A DNA stretch of 64,000 nt from positions 127,936,597 through 128,000,596 of the forward strand of contig CM061921.1 in assembly GCA_031002005.1 (NCBI GenBank), written 5' to 3'. Of this stretch, positions 35,264-46,326 are shown one piece after another (position 1 is the stretch's first letter; each line of letters begins with the position of its first letter). The notes below the pieces were generated by a model. The model was not told where the DNA came from. It made no database searches and saw only the letters and a list, made by a program, of their open reading frames with translations. Origin of the DNA: Vandiemenella viatica. Its lineage: Eukaryota; Arthropoda; Insecta; Orthoptera; Morabidae. Position numbers and translations under genes: made by a program.

Positions 35264-35639
35264 TGCGTTATTAGCTAGCCGGCTTAATCATGTTTGATTT
35301 TATACGATTTCGAGGCGAAAATGATTTTATACTACAGTACGAATGAAAATTTATAATTTTGTATTATGGTGTAAATAATTCTGTAAGTGATAGTGAGATA
35401 TACAGGGTGGTCAGAAATTCACTCATCGGCGGGTAAGGGCAATGTTCGGGACGTTGCACTAACGAAATAAATACCAAAAAAATCTAGTAAAAGTCGTACC
35501 GTTTTTGAGTTATACCCAGCTTCAGTTGGCCAATAAGAGCGCTGCGCGGGCGAATTCAAACAGCCTTCCACAGGCGCTATTGCCAAGCGTACTCGAGGCA
35601 TGCGACCGCCAAAGAAAACGAAAAGAAAAACTCCCTTCG

Positions 35640-35709
35640 GAAGTGGGGATCGAACCCGCAACCTTCAGATTGAGAGTTTGCCGTCTTACTGACTACGCTG
35701 CCTTGGCAC
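35640..35709 (-). repeat. tRNA-Met-like segment in the left inverted repeat
   Basis: Minus strand reads TGCCAAGGCAGCGTAGTC, then TAAGACGGCAAACTCTCA, then ATCTGAAGGTTGCGGG and TTCGATCCCC. A-box-like and B-box (GGGTTCGATCCCC) elements are spaced as in a tRNA. CTCTCAATCTGAA resembles the elongator tRNA-Met anticodon arm with one base missing. It is unlikely to be a functional tRNA. Confidence 0.6.
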
Positions 35710-36405
35710 TAGAATTTCCTTGTTTTTAGAAGCCACTTGGGCGGACTGTTTGTTCGTAATCGGAATTGATAGGTAATCCGCGACATTTTTCGGGAAGTCG
35801 GTGGTGGGGCTAGAGGATTCTTTTTTATGGGAATTGTTTTTTAATTAGTTGATCTGCTTGCTAGATTAATCTTTAATTTTTGTACAAAAATCGTTTAGTT
35901 ACTCGCACAAAAAAAAATCTGCAAACTTAATGTATTCGTTGCAAAGAAGCTTCTTTTATTCAATGTAATCGTATTTCACTAGATTTCGATCACAACATTT
36001 TTATTGATTAACGTGAATATCCTTGATACTATTTTGCAACAAAAAAACAATAAACTTTTGGAAAAAAAGAACATTAAACCCATTCTATCGTTTGTAACGT
36101 AACTTTCTCTGCTGCAAAAAGTCTATTCTTATTCAAACAAGTTGTACATTTTGGTAACGTGTATCAACTCGCTAACGCGCGGCAAGCCGCAAAAGGTAAA
36201 CAAGCTGTTACTCATTGAAAGCCCTTTTGTCACTGATACAAAACAAAATTACTGTACAGTAGTTTCATTCCAACTTGACGTTATCAGTCGCAACATTGAA
36301 AGCCAACAGGGATTTACTTACAATAAGCGTCAACCCGCAACAGTAACCGTAGTAAAAATGTATCCCAATAAACAACAATAACAAAAAAATACGGGTCCTT
36401 ACATT

Positions 36406-37610
36406 TTACAGCAACTGCTCAAAATGTCCTCCCTCAACTGCAATACCGGCACGACAACGCTGAGTTACTGAATTTGGGAGTCTTCCAAAATTGTAACATT
36501 CTCTAATTTCATCAAAAGCTAGAATTATCCCAGCCAAAAGTTCTTCCTCTGTTTCTACTTCAGTCTCATAAACAATGGCCCTTGACAGCTCTCCAGAGAT
36601 AAAAATCGAATGGGTTGTTGTCTGGTGACCGAGCTGGCCAGTGAATTGGGCCTCCTCGACCAATCCACCTGTTAGGATACAATGCATCTAAGTGTTGATG
36701 TACCGGTACTGCAAAATGCGGCGGCGCGCCGTCATGTTGAAACCACATGTCATTACGAATTGCCAAAGGAACGTCTTATAAGTACAACAGAAGGACGTTT
36801 TCATGAAATGCTAAATAAGAAGCGCCATTTAAACGTTGAGGAAGTAGAACAGGGCCTAGTATATTAACACTAAACACTAAATTTGTGTTGGTATGACTTG
36901 ACAAAAATTGCATGCGGATTTTGGACATCTCAGATGTGGCTGTTTCGGCTATTAAAACACTTCTCCCTGGTATAGCACGCCTCATCCGTCCACAGCACCT
37001 TCCTTTCAAAGTTTTGATAATCGTTACATTGCAGCAGGTACCACTGTGAAAACTGAACTCGAAGTGGAAAATCGTCTTCCTCCAATCTTGAACCTTTTGA
37101 AAGTGAAAGGGATGTAACCCTTCGTCGTGAAGGACGTCCAAAACAGTGGCATGTGAGGCCTGGTAATTAAAAAACAACAAAAAAGACCCTATTGAAAGGC
37201 TGCATTTAAACGGAGAATTTGAGGGATCACTTAGACTGGACGTATCTGCAATGCGTTGGCAATGACCCTAGAGCTTGTCCTCGGATTATCAGCAATCATT
37301 TCCAGGACATTGTCTTCAAATCCTACACTCCGCCTGAACCGATTTCGTCCGGCGTGGGGCCTGTGGACAACAATACTTCCCGTCTCCCTCAACCTTCTGT
37401 CAACCAACACAAAAGTGTTGGCCGATGGAATCACACACTTAGGAAATCGAGTCGTCTAAATCTTAACTGCTTCGGCCCTGTTTTGTCCAGCAGCGCCATA
37501 CGCCAAATGCATATCGGCGTACTCTTCAAACGAAAATTGATGACGTTGCATGATGACAGTGTCTTTATCAGTAAGTTGCGTTCGACTGCGAGACTTCTTC
37601 TGGCATGGTC
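36406..37610 (-). pseudogene. Tc1/mariner-type transposase (DUF4817-like helix-turn-helix), broken
   Basis: Reading minus: FSFEEYADMHLAYGAAGQNR at ~37550 is the N-terminal domain of the DUF4817-type insect transposases. DRRLRETGSIVVHRPHAGR and ADNPRTSSRVIANAL are the second helix-turn-helix, then VLDVLHDEGLHPFH. The catalytic region has WTDEACYTREG, MWFQHDGAPPHFA and WIGRGGPIHWPARSPDNNP-FDFYLW. The last two acids are separated by 41 residues (DD41D). Several frameshifts and stops make it inactive; the best remaining frames are 36566-36766, 36776-37180 and 37231-37434. Confidence 0.88.
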
Positions 37611-37668
37611 CTTTAGCCCCACCACCGACTTCCCGCCCTAGCAGCTTCTAAAAACAAGGAAATTCTAG

Positions 37669-37740
37669 TGCCTTGGCAGCGTAGTCGGTAAGACGGCACA
37701 CTCTCAATCTGAATGTTGCGGGTTCGATCCCCCCTCCCGA
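37669..37740 (+). repeat. tRNA-Met-like segment in the right inverted repeat
   Basis: Plus strand has an A-box-like TAGTCGGTAAGACGG (37682-37696) and a B box GGGTTCGATCCCC (37720-37732). A T5 run at 37747-37751 could end polymerase III transcription. It is the mirror image of the left copy. The 3' acceptor arm does not pair well, so this is a tRNA-derived sequence rather than a gene. Confidence 0.6.
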
Positions 37741-37976
37741 AGAGAATTTTTCTTTTCGTTTTCTGTGGCAGTCGCATGCCTCGAGTACGCTTGGCAACAC
37801 CGCCGGTGGAAGGCTGTTTGAATTCGCCCGCGCAGCGCTCGTATTGGCCAACTTTAGCTGCGAATAACTAAAAAACGGTACGACTTTTACAAGATTTTTT
37901 TTGTATTTATTTCATTAGTGCAACGTCCCGAATACTGCCCTTACCCGCCGATGAGTAAATTTCTGACCACCCTGTA

Positions 37977-38145
37977 TACGTGTGTGTTTAATAATTTCGA
38001 TGTTTGTTTTCCATATCACTTTGTAATATGTAGATTAAATGGAGCTTGTTACCTACTTAGAGATCTTTCATTTCTGGATCCCGTACAGTTAGAATTTCAA
38101 TAAGAAAGTTTGATGACTATAGCAATTGGCGCCCAAACGTGCGGT
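37977..38145 (+). promoter_or_regulatory. LTR end and tRNA-Lys-type primer binding site
   Basis: TGGCGCCCAAACGTGCGG (38129-38146) closely matches the canonical tRNA-Lys primer binding site (TGGCGCCCAACGTGGGG). It follows ...GACTATAGCAAT. The ~150 bases to its left, up to the transposon end at 37974, would be the remaining right part of a 5' LTR. The left part of that LTR should lie left of 35403, but I cannot define its start. Confidence 0.6.
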
Positions 38146-38610
38146 AATTTATTGTTTCTAATTTAATAATAAATGCATAAAATCAAAATTGTTCAGCTGG
38201 AATACTCGGTTTTGCGGGGTTTTCTTTTCTATGGCACATCAGAAATCATAGTTTGAGTGATGCATGAAAATGTTCTGTAAATGTATGTTAACATAATTTA
38301 TTTTCGGTCACAGATTTCCAAATCTGCAGCTAGATTTAACGGCGTTGATGGTTGTAAGTGATTTGAAATTTGTTGTTTTTGATGTCGAACTGATTTTTTA
38401 ATGGTTGGGTATGAGAAGTAATTTGATTTAAAGGGGATAAAGTTAAAAACTTTAATGTTTCTGTGTTACCGGGAGGTTTTTGAAATGCGTAAGGTAGAGT
38501 GTTTTAAAAGTTAAATTTACAGGGTAAATTTTCTTCTTCACTTGTGAGAAGATTAACATTATTTTGGTAGGTTTTATGTTTCTTTGATCTGGTAAGGTTA
38601 AGACAAATAA

Positions 38611-39330
38611 AATGGAAAAATTAGAGGGTTTAGCAGCCAGAAGTTCTAATGAAAATTTACTCTCCAGGGTAGAATATTTTGAGAAATTTTTGCCACCGGA
38701 GAAGAATCATAGCTCAGTCATTAGCGGGCCGGATTAAGCGAAACGGTTGACGAAAGAACGCAAAGTCTAGTTCCACCTCAGTTGATATCACAATTGATAG
38801 AAATGATCAAAAATCGGAATGAAGAAATGAAAAGGAGCATGAAGAAATTAAAAGGGGGGCAGGAATCGTACAATAATCATTGAAAGAGTTTCTGGAAAGG
38901 AAAATTGAGGAAGGTCAAAAATCACTACACAATCACTGGAGAAAATGGTTAACCAGCAATCTGAATCAATTGACAGTTTCCAAGAGGGAATTACATACAC
39001 ACAGAAGTCATTGAAAGAACAGTCTGGAGAAAGGATGAATAGAAATATGGAACAGGTTGTATTTGAAAGTTTAAATAATAAAGTTCCAGCAATAATTCAG
39101 TATGGTGTTGATTTGCAGGGAAGGATAAGTGAATATTCTAAGCATCTGTCTGCTACAGAAGTAACCGGGAGGTATTGTGAAATTAAAGGAATTTTGTTTG
39201 AACCAGATGGATCAAAGCTACACTTGAGGGGGAAGTAGATATTAAGTTACAAATAAAGGAAATCTCCCGGGAATTGTTGCGTATTCAAAGGGGAACGGCT
39301 GAAATGTGTCCGTCGCCACGAAAATAATTT
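38611..39330 (+). pseudogene. Gag-like coiled-coil remnant
   Basis: Starts MEKLEGLAARSSNENL about 470 bases after the primer site. It breaks at a stop after ~40 residues and resumes in pieces, including 38945-39238 (97 residues, Gln/Glu/Lys-rich) and KLQIKEISRELLRIQRG. The composition and position fit the coiled-coil Gag of insect LTR elements. No zinc knuckle is seen. The call depends mainly on position. Confidence 0.4.
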
Positions 39331-39393
39331 AATTATGGTGGAGCTCACACAGATCATGGATACGCAAATTTTGCCAAAGCAGATGTATCATGT

Positions 39394-40238
39394 ATGATTT
39401 CTGCAGGGTGTTTCAGAGAGTTACGAGAAAGAATTTCCTGGAATTTAGGTAATGAGACCCTAACGACTTTGCCAGCCACACCGGTACAATACCTGACAGG
39501 CAGGTTGTTTGCTTACTTTAAAGACGATATTCTTATCGGTAGGTTTCGGCTGACCAGGTTCTGTAAAGGAATATCAGAAACAAATTTCGAGAGATCTGTT
39601 TTCCGAGGAATGATATTGAAATCCAGGGGTGGATATTGTAAATGTGCTCAGTACGTTCACAGAAGTTGACGGAACAGTAAATTAAAATTTGGTATGACAT
39701 TGAATATTGGATTTGTGTCCAAAGACAGGACTTTATTCCATTTTAAACACGGAACGTTTGAAAATGGAATGGAGAAAACAAAGTTTGGATTTTTAACTTA
39801 TAGGGAAATTGAATTGTTGGAGCATATACCTATCTAAGCATACAAAGTTGTTTTAAATTGTAGGAAAATGAATTGTGATGTAAAAAAAAAAAGTAGTTCT
39901 AGGTTAAAATTTAGGATCTAATAACAAATTGTTTATTAGGGGGAACGTCCTTGTTACAAGATAAAGATAAGAATTTTGAGAATATTTAATAGGGGTAAAT
40001 AAATGTAATTAAAATGATATTATGGTGCCTCACTTATGATAAACAAAATTTTGCTGGACTTTCGAGAAATTTGAATGGCAAGAGGTATTATGCTGCAGAA
40101 TTAAATGGGAATTGGATTACAGAATTTCATTTAGGGGATGAAGGAATATACTCCAAAGTCATTGATGGCAAGAGACTAAAAATTTATCAAGCTGGTGCTT
40201 TAAAATCACGTGGGCGGAAGAATTACGTTATGATATAA
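39394..40238 (+). pseudogene. Coding remains of unknown kind after the gag-like part
   Basis: Two small plus frames, 39394-39669 (91 residues) and 40014-40238 (74 residues), lie on either side of a frame containing LFHFKHGTFENGMEKTKFGF. I recognise no polymerase, protease or integrase motif. They may be debris of the same LTR element or chance frames. Confidence 0.25.
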
Positions 40239-41124
40239 ATTTTTTGTGCAAGTGTTTAGTAAACCGAGATTAAATAATTAACACGTAGAGAATTGTTTTT
40301 AAAAATGAGGTAAAAACAAGCGTCAGAACACAGTATCCTGTACATGGTTTATTTATGCCTTGATATCAATAACGGCGCGTTATGAAATAATAATATAAGC
40401 TAATGAGCTATAAAGTTCGGTATTGACAGCATTTTGTCGTGGCAACAGGGGTAAGACCAAAAGAATTTAAGACTGTGCACAGGAGTTGTAGAAAGGTGAC
40501 GAAACAGGAATTTGTCGAGCCAAGTAGAAAATAAATTATCAGATAGTGGCGAAATTAATTTTACAGGGGTACTGTGTTTGTAATGTTTCGTAATCAAAGC
40601 AGTTATTGTAACAAGTACACTAAAAAAAAAAGAATAGAAAGAAGAGAATGTAAACTGGATTTAAAGGACTAAGTAAAAATCTTCCACCAGATCGAAAATT
40701 TGCACACTTTGAAACGAAATTTTTCACGACCACCAAATGATTAATATCATAACACAGGAGAATATAAAGCCTTAGAAGCAAATTTCAGTTAAAGTTATTG
40801 GTATGGCAGACTATTAATTAAAAAGGTATAAAGGTGATCGATATGTAAGGAAGATGAGGTTTAAATTTTAATAAAATTGCATGTCCAAAAGAAAGGGGCA
40901 CCTATAATCAATCATTGTAGACGTAAATAATCATTCAAATAGCGAATGTATGAATATGAGCACAATCAGTATGGTATTTTTAACTGTAAAATTTTGATGT
41001 AGATTAAAGGATGGGGGGTAAAGTTATGTGAATATTGGATTATAATAAAGCAAGTCTCTAAAAACTTCGATTCGTGTACTTCTAAATGTAATATGTGTGT
41101 ATGTTTGGAACGAATGTAGCATAT
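40239..41124. other. AT-rich sequence, nothing recognised
   Basis: No motif, repeat end or sizeable frame was found here. Confidence 0.4.
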
Positions 41125-41134
41125 GGGATGTGAT

Positions 41135-41139
<5 letters not shown>

Positions 41140-41166
<27 letters not shown>

Positions 41167-41400
41167 GTAACAGTTTAACGTCCCTTTTTAACAACGTGGT
41201 CTTTAGAGACGGGAAAGGATGGGGGCAAGGAATGGGAAGGAATTCGGCCATGGCCTTTTGAAGGAAGCATCCCGGCATTCGCCTGGAGTGATTTGGGGAA
41301 ACCATGGAAAACCCAAATCTGGATGCCCGGACGGGGATTCGAACCGCCGTCCTCCCGAATGCGAGGCCAGAACGCTATCCGTTACACCACCACGCTCGGT
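41140..41400 (-). mobile_element. tRNA-derived SINE, subfamily A, complete
   Basis: Minus-strand head CGAGCGTGGTGGTGTAACGG (A-box region), then CTGGCCTCGCATTCGG and B box GGTTCGAATCCCC. The body (TCACTCCAGGCGAATGCCGG), tail A (CCGTCTCTAAAGACC) and an A run (T run on plus from ~41138) follow. An exact 15-bp target duplication GGGATGTGATCTCTT flanks it (41125-41139, 41401-41415). It is the best-preserved copy here, hence recent. Confidence 0.97.
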
Positions 41401-41415
41401 GGGATGTGATCTCTT

Positions 41416-42482
41416 AGACGTGACATGGGAGAGGAGATTTAGCATATTTTGAGATGAGTTGCCTGCGAATATAGATTAATTTCACTCATGTTAGAAATAG
41501 TTAAATGTCTATAAATAAAAGATTTTAACATAATCTAAATATTAAATATGTATCTAGTATATTATTTCATTTTAAGTGAAGCGCTGGTATTAGCAATTTA
41601 AAAAAATAAAATAAGCTAAAAGTGTGGCTACGGTAATGTGAAATAATTAATATAAATTGGGCGTATAGTACCATTGCTCATCTGAACATTATAGGAAGTA
41701 AAAACAATTACAATTTCAACATTATTGTGATCAAAGTAAATAGAGACAATTTTAAGAAATTGTGAAAATTGAATAACATAATTTTAAGGAAGGTCATAAT
41801 ATTGACGTACAATTTGAAAAAGCTGTTTTATTATAAGACATAACAAAAATTTTAATTATAGGTATTAGATGTTTAAAATAATTTTGCATAATATTTGGAT
41901 ATGTTTCAAAAGAGAGAAAAGGGAGCTAAAATTATAAGAGAAAATCGAAATCCTTTGCTAAGTATTTTGATTTGTTTTAAGGGGAAAGTTAATGTAATGG
42001 TACAAATTATATTTTGTATTTATTATAAATGTATTGATTATTACTGGGAGCTGGGAGGAAGTGTGCTGAATATTTTCCCGAAGGGTCGAACGGGCAGTTC
42101 AGCCCAGGCCGTTATTCACGACTGTGCGACACCATAAATCCTTTGTTGGCGGGAGAAGGGTCGCTCTCTACCTGCGCGTATGAATTTTGCCAAGACAAGC
42201 TCAGAAAACATTCTTTCTGTTCTAGATCAAGAAATTTACTAGACGTATTTTCTACTGAGTGCCCAGTAGTAATGTTAAATGTTTTTTCTGTTGCTTGCAT
42301 GCAGCATGAATAAGACTGACGAACAGCTGATGGGTTAAGCTTGGTTCCAACGATAAATGCATTTACTGTATCCATTTGCCCACCTGTTTTGGCGAGGAGA
42401 CACGAAGGGGATGAGATACGCATCTTTAGTCTATTACCTGACGCAGCTGTGGCCGCTTCCTGTATTCTACAAGAAACGGTAA
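41416..42482. other. AT-rich sequence, nothing recognised
   Basis: Contains a minus frame of 103 residues (42423-42112) without a known motif. Otherwise non-coding in appearance. Confidence 0.35.
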
Positions 42483-42600
42483 ATCACATCATTCTGTTCA
42501 ACGAATTATCACGAACAATGAGGAATACGGAAATCGTAACACGCCCTTAGAAATAATTTCATTGCTCTGCCTAACAATTCAAATGCAATCAGTGCTTTGG
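42483..42600 (+). repeat. Dispersed direct repeat, copy 2
   Basis: Nearly identical to 35145-35263. Here it directly abuts the end of a LINE ORF1 zinc-knuckle region, whereas copy 1 abuts a tandem array. The similarity ends exactly at that junction. Confidence 0.85.
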
Positions 42601-43149
42601 TGGACAGCAGGCGTGAAATGCTAAGTGCGGCCCCGAGCAGTTGGCACATGTTGGCGTTGCGTCTCGTGGCCTGTCGCAGCTCTTCACACTGTGTCTGTCG
42701 CCGCAGCGGACACAGCGCTCTCCCGCTTTGCAGTCTGCTGCCTTGTGGCCCCAGGCTTGGCAGCGAAAGCACTGAGCAGTCTTGACTGCTCTCTGCTTCT
42801 GTTGCTCTTGGTTGAGCTGGAACTTTCCTCTCAGTCCCGGGTGGTACAGGATGTCATTTTATTGCAGTACTCTAATGGCGGCTGCTATGTCAGCTGGCCT
42901 TACAAACATGGCGTCCCATTTTCCGTCATACTGTGTGACAGCAGACCGTTATGTTGGCACCAATGTTGATGGCGCTGCATCACTTGTCGTCGCCTCGGAA
43001 ACTCCTTGTGGGCTAAGGCCTGGCGGCGTCTGCGACTGTATGGAGCACGCCGGGGTGTCTTCTTCGTCGTCAGATGAGTTGTTTGGTTTTGGTGGTAAAG
43101 CTGGCGCTGACATTTGTAACGGGTGTAGTCTGCGGTTTAGTTCCTCCAT
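42601..43149 (-). pseudogene. LINE ORF1 (Gag-like) fragment with three zinc knuckles
   Basis: Minus strand from the ATG at 43149: MEELNRRLHPLQMSAPALPP and a Pro/Ser/Asp-rich N-terminus open for 66 residues to a stop at 42949. After frameshifts come CFRCQAWGHKAADC, CVRCGDRHSVKSC and CANCSGPHLAFHACC, three knuckles in the arrangement of Jockey/I-type ORF1 proteins. The region ends at a junction with the dispersed repeat at 42600. No ORF2 follows. It is a 3'-lacking piece, so it did not arise by ordinary 5' truncation. Confidence 0.88.
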
Positions 43150-44164
43150 GTATTCTTCTTCGTTAAAATTTTGAGCGAAGACTCATGGCAGAGGAACATT
43201 CTTTGCCCAGGCTTGTCCATCCACACCCTCCTTGATTTCTTCATGAACTGGGCAGGCTAGGTGGGAGCAGGCGGGATCGGTGAGTACTTTGAATAAACAT
43301 CGATATATCCGACGGGTAGCAGCCATTTGTAGGTTTCTACATGCATTTAATGTGCAGCTCCTTATATACCCCTCATGATGGTCGTCCTAACTCCTGATTG
43401 GCTAAAAAAACTGTAGCAGAACTCTCCTGGATCCTTATAGGCTGAAAAACTGCAGCAGAACACTAGGTCCACATCTTCTTATGTTAGGGAAAATTATATG
43501 TATTTTAGGGATAATTAAAGAGTCCAAGCGTTGTAAATAATCAATAATTGTTAAACCTAAGGTATTTGACAGTGATGGTGGTAGTGTGAACAGTGAGGCA
43601 GTTAAATTTACGTTGTAGAGAAGATAATGGCAAGAAAGTAGATACAGAAAAAAGTTATCCTGATGCAAATGAAAACATACCAAGAACCAGTGAAGATACT
43701 TTAAGTACCCCATGCGGACATGCCTCTTCCAGTAAATTATCGCAAATTTTTCAGATGCGATGTGTAAGTCTTAAACTCACTTTTAAGCAATAGGTATAAA
43801 TGAAAAAATCATTTATGGAATAACATTTGCTCTGACAAGTGTTTCTGTTGTTGTAAGTTATGGAGTAACAAGGTCCATCACGTGCATTCCTGTATAGTCA
43901 GGTGCCTTCCACTGTTTGTACAGGACATCATTGATGCTGCCACCCTGGACCGGGTCAGACTCTGGGGCTGCAGTTACGTACTGTAAGATTCCCCACTGTG
44001 TTAAGGGCAGTTTGCTTTACAAGAAGTGTACACGGGCAGTAACAGAAACCTTCCAGAAACGGGTTATTTCTTGCCAGCGGCCGAAAGCATGGAGAGCCCA
44101 GAGACACCGGGAAGTAGATATCCCAGCAACAGTTCTACCGATAAAATAATTAGTTATCAAACAT
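43150..44164. other. Likely LINE 5' region, then unrecognised sequence
   Basis: A ~40-base duplication (43390-43420 and 43430-43465, sharing GGCTxAAAAAACTGxAGCAGAAC) lies upstream of the ORF1 start on the minus strand and may belong to the LINE 5' UTR. A plus frame at 43916-44149 shows no known motif. Confidence 0.35.
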
Positions 44165-44840
44165 AAAAACCACCTCCAAAAATAGCACACTCAAATTTTT
44201 AAAATAATCTTATACCTTGCTTAGAAGAAAGTGAATCTAAATTTACAATATTTTACATTTCTGTTATTGAAATTTTTACATTAATTAGTTATTTTTGGAG
44301 TCAGTGCTGTCACATCGCGAAGATTGAATTACTGAACTTCATTTAGTGTTAGAGGCGAAACGGAGAGTAAGAACAAAAATTCCAAATATTTTACAGCATG
44401 AAGTGAGGCAGATATTGTTATTGTGAGAGACAGTTTAAAGAAACAAATTAGACAGTATTTTAATCTGTGCTCGGCCTCGTTGGTCGTCCAGGCATATCTC
44501 TAGTGCTACAGTGTCAGTTTGTAGGCTGCATCATGCAGTAAACGCTTTACAGTTAGTATACTATCGGCGTATCATCTGTATGTTTCAGTTTTGTTGAAAC
44601 ATGTTTCTAGCATCAATTGTAGGTAAGCTGTAATATGAATTTTATGTATTATTGTTATTCATTATTGTTTTTATCTTTTTGATTTTCTTGCTTTGGCTTG
44701 CACCGACTCCAAAAATAATTAATGTAAAAATTTCAATAATTAATGTAAAAATTTCAATAAAATATTGTCCATTTAGATTTACTTTCTTCTAAGCAAGGTA
44801 TAAAATTTTTAGTGTGCTTTTTTGAAGGCGGTTTTAAGTT
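44165..44840. repeat. Element with ~140-170-bp imperfect inverted repeats
   Basis: The left arm (44165-44305) and right arm (44701-44840) are inverted copies. Shared blocks are TATACCTTGCTTAGAAGAAA, GAAATTTTTACATTAATTA and TTTTTGGAGTC. The right arm has an internal ~21-bp tandem duplication (44716-44757). The ~395-bp centre shows no frame. It resembles a foldback-type MITE. Confidence 0.75.
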
Positions 44841-45329
44841 TTTTAACAATTATTTTATTTTTAAATATTTAGTGGTATTATAGTTTGTTCTGTATTTAAA
44901 TATGCCGCAGCAGTTCTAATTTTGCGACTTCCTGGTAGCTCAGTGCTTAAAGCTCTTGCTCTCAAAAATTTCTTTATATGCCCTAATAACTTCCCGAACG
45001 ATCTGAATTGGATGCTGTGTTAAGGAATCTCAGGTTAAATTTTGGTCCAGGCTGTCTTTCGACCCAATTTAATATCAGTTTAAGCCGCTCGATAATCGAA
45101 ATATATAACATCTGGGCATTAATACATACAACATACACAAATCTGTCTCTGTAATATACCTGTTTGTTCCGGCATCGCACAGAAAATGTAGATTTTTTAT
45201 TGGTTTTCACAACGTGATAGCTTGGAGTACAAGTTGAAATCTGAGGTACATGTTGAGACATTAGGACACACTTATTTGATGAATATTCTGCCATGCCTTG
45301 AAAATAGCTTAATTGATTTTGACAGGATT

Positions 45330-46325
45330 TAAAACTGTCGATTTTTGTAAAGAACATTGGAAATTAAAAGCGGTGGGAGTAAAGAGGAAGAGAGATTGGG
45401 CTTTTCTATACCAAATTTGGACGGTTTTTTCTGATTGATTTAGAGCGTACGTGTGAAAATTTCTATCGATATCAGATAAAAACTGTAGGTATGTTTAAAA
45501 AACATTAAGGGGTGTAGAGGCGAATAGTAGTTTGGTTTTTGTAAAGCTACTGTGGGCAGTACTTTTCTCTTTGTTTTAAAATATACACGTGCAAAGTTCC
45601 ATCGAAACCAGATAAAAACTGTAGCGTCAACTTTCATGGTAATGCACACATTGTCGACTGTAGCTTACAGAAAAGAACATTGAAAAAAATTAAGGGGGTG
45701 GAAGGAGGGAGAGGGGTTGAGGTTAGGCAGACAAAATGTTGACAGGATTTTTCTCATTATTTTAAAATATACAAGTGTAAAGTTCAATCAAAATCAGATA
45801 AGAAATATAGGTTTGTATAAAATTAAGGGGTGTAAAGAGGGAGAGGGGTGGTTTTTATTTTTTTTGTCAGAAACCTTCTCCATGAAAAATTATATGTAAA
45901 TACCAACTTTCATGGTAAACGGTCAAACGGTGTCGACTGTAGCATTTTATAAAGAACATTGACAAAAATTAAGTGGGTGGAAGGAAGGAGAGGGGTTTAG
46001 GTTAGGCAGACCAAATGTTGAAATGGTACAGTTTTTCAAAACCAAAATTTGACAGTATTTTTTCTTTATTTTTGACTATACATGTCCAAAGTTCCATCGA
46101 AATCGGATTAAAAATGTGGGTTTGTATAAAAATTACGCGGTGTAAAGGGGTAAAGGGGGTGGTTTCTCAATGAAATTCATATGGGACCACTTTGGAGGTA
46201 TACCCTATCCACTAAAAAATTTCGTTTAAATTGGTTCAAAATTGGGGAAGATATCGCTGAACATACATTTAAAAAAAATAATCAGAAGATTTGTGAACAT
46301 CCTCCTTTTTTTGAAGTCGGTTAAA
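45330..46325. repeat. Degenerate tandem repeat ending in GAAGTCGGTT
   Basis: About three units near 280-315 bases. GTCGACTGTAG (or GTCGATTTTTG) followed by AAAGAACATTG recurs near 45337, 45650 and 45930, followed by GGGTGGAAGG, AGGTTAGGCAGAC and AGTTCxATCGAAAxCxGAT blocks. The right end CCTTTTTTTGAAGTCGGTT resembles a terminal sequence I know from many lepidopteran repeats and, loosely, the outer end of the 44.2-44.8-kb inverted repeats. Confidence 0.65.
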
Positions 46326-46326
46326 A

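Larger units (their letters stand above)
35403..37974 (-). mobile_element. Tc1/mariner-superfamily transposon with long inverted repeats
   Basis: The ends are CAGGGTGGTCAGAAATT in inverted orientation, flanked by TA (35401-35402, 37975-37976). The inverted repeats run about 340 bp (35403-35742 and 37634-37974) at roughly 90% identity by eye. The centre holds a broken minus-strand transposase. Each inverted repeat contains a tRNA-like segment directed outward. The element lies inside what appears to be the LTR of another retroelement. Confidence 0.92.

Noticed and set aside
42112..42423. 103-residue minus frame beginning MRISSPSCLLAKTGG
   Set aside because: No family motif and no flanking splice or promoter evidence; may be part of a decayed element, but cannot be named.
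44930..44965. tRNA-like A box (CTGGTAGCTCAGTGCTTAAAG)
   Set aside because: No B box follows at tRNA spacing and no SINE body is recognisable, so it is at most a half-tRNA scrap.
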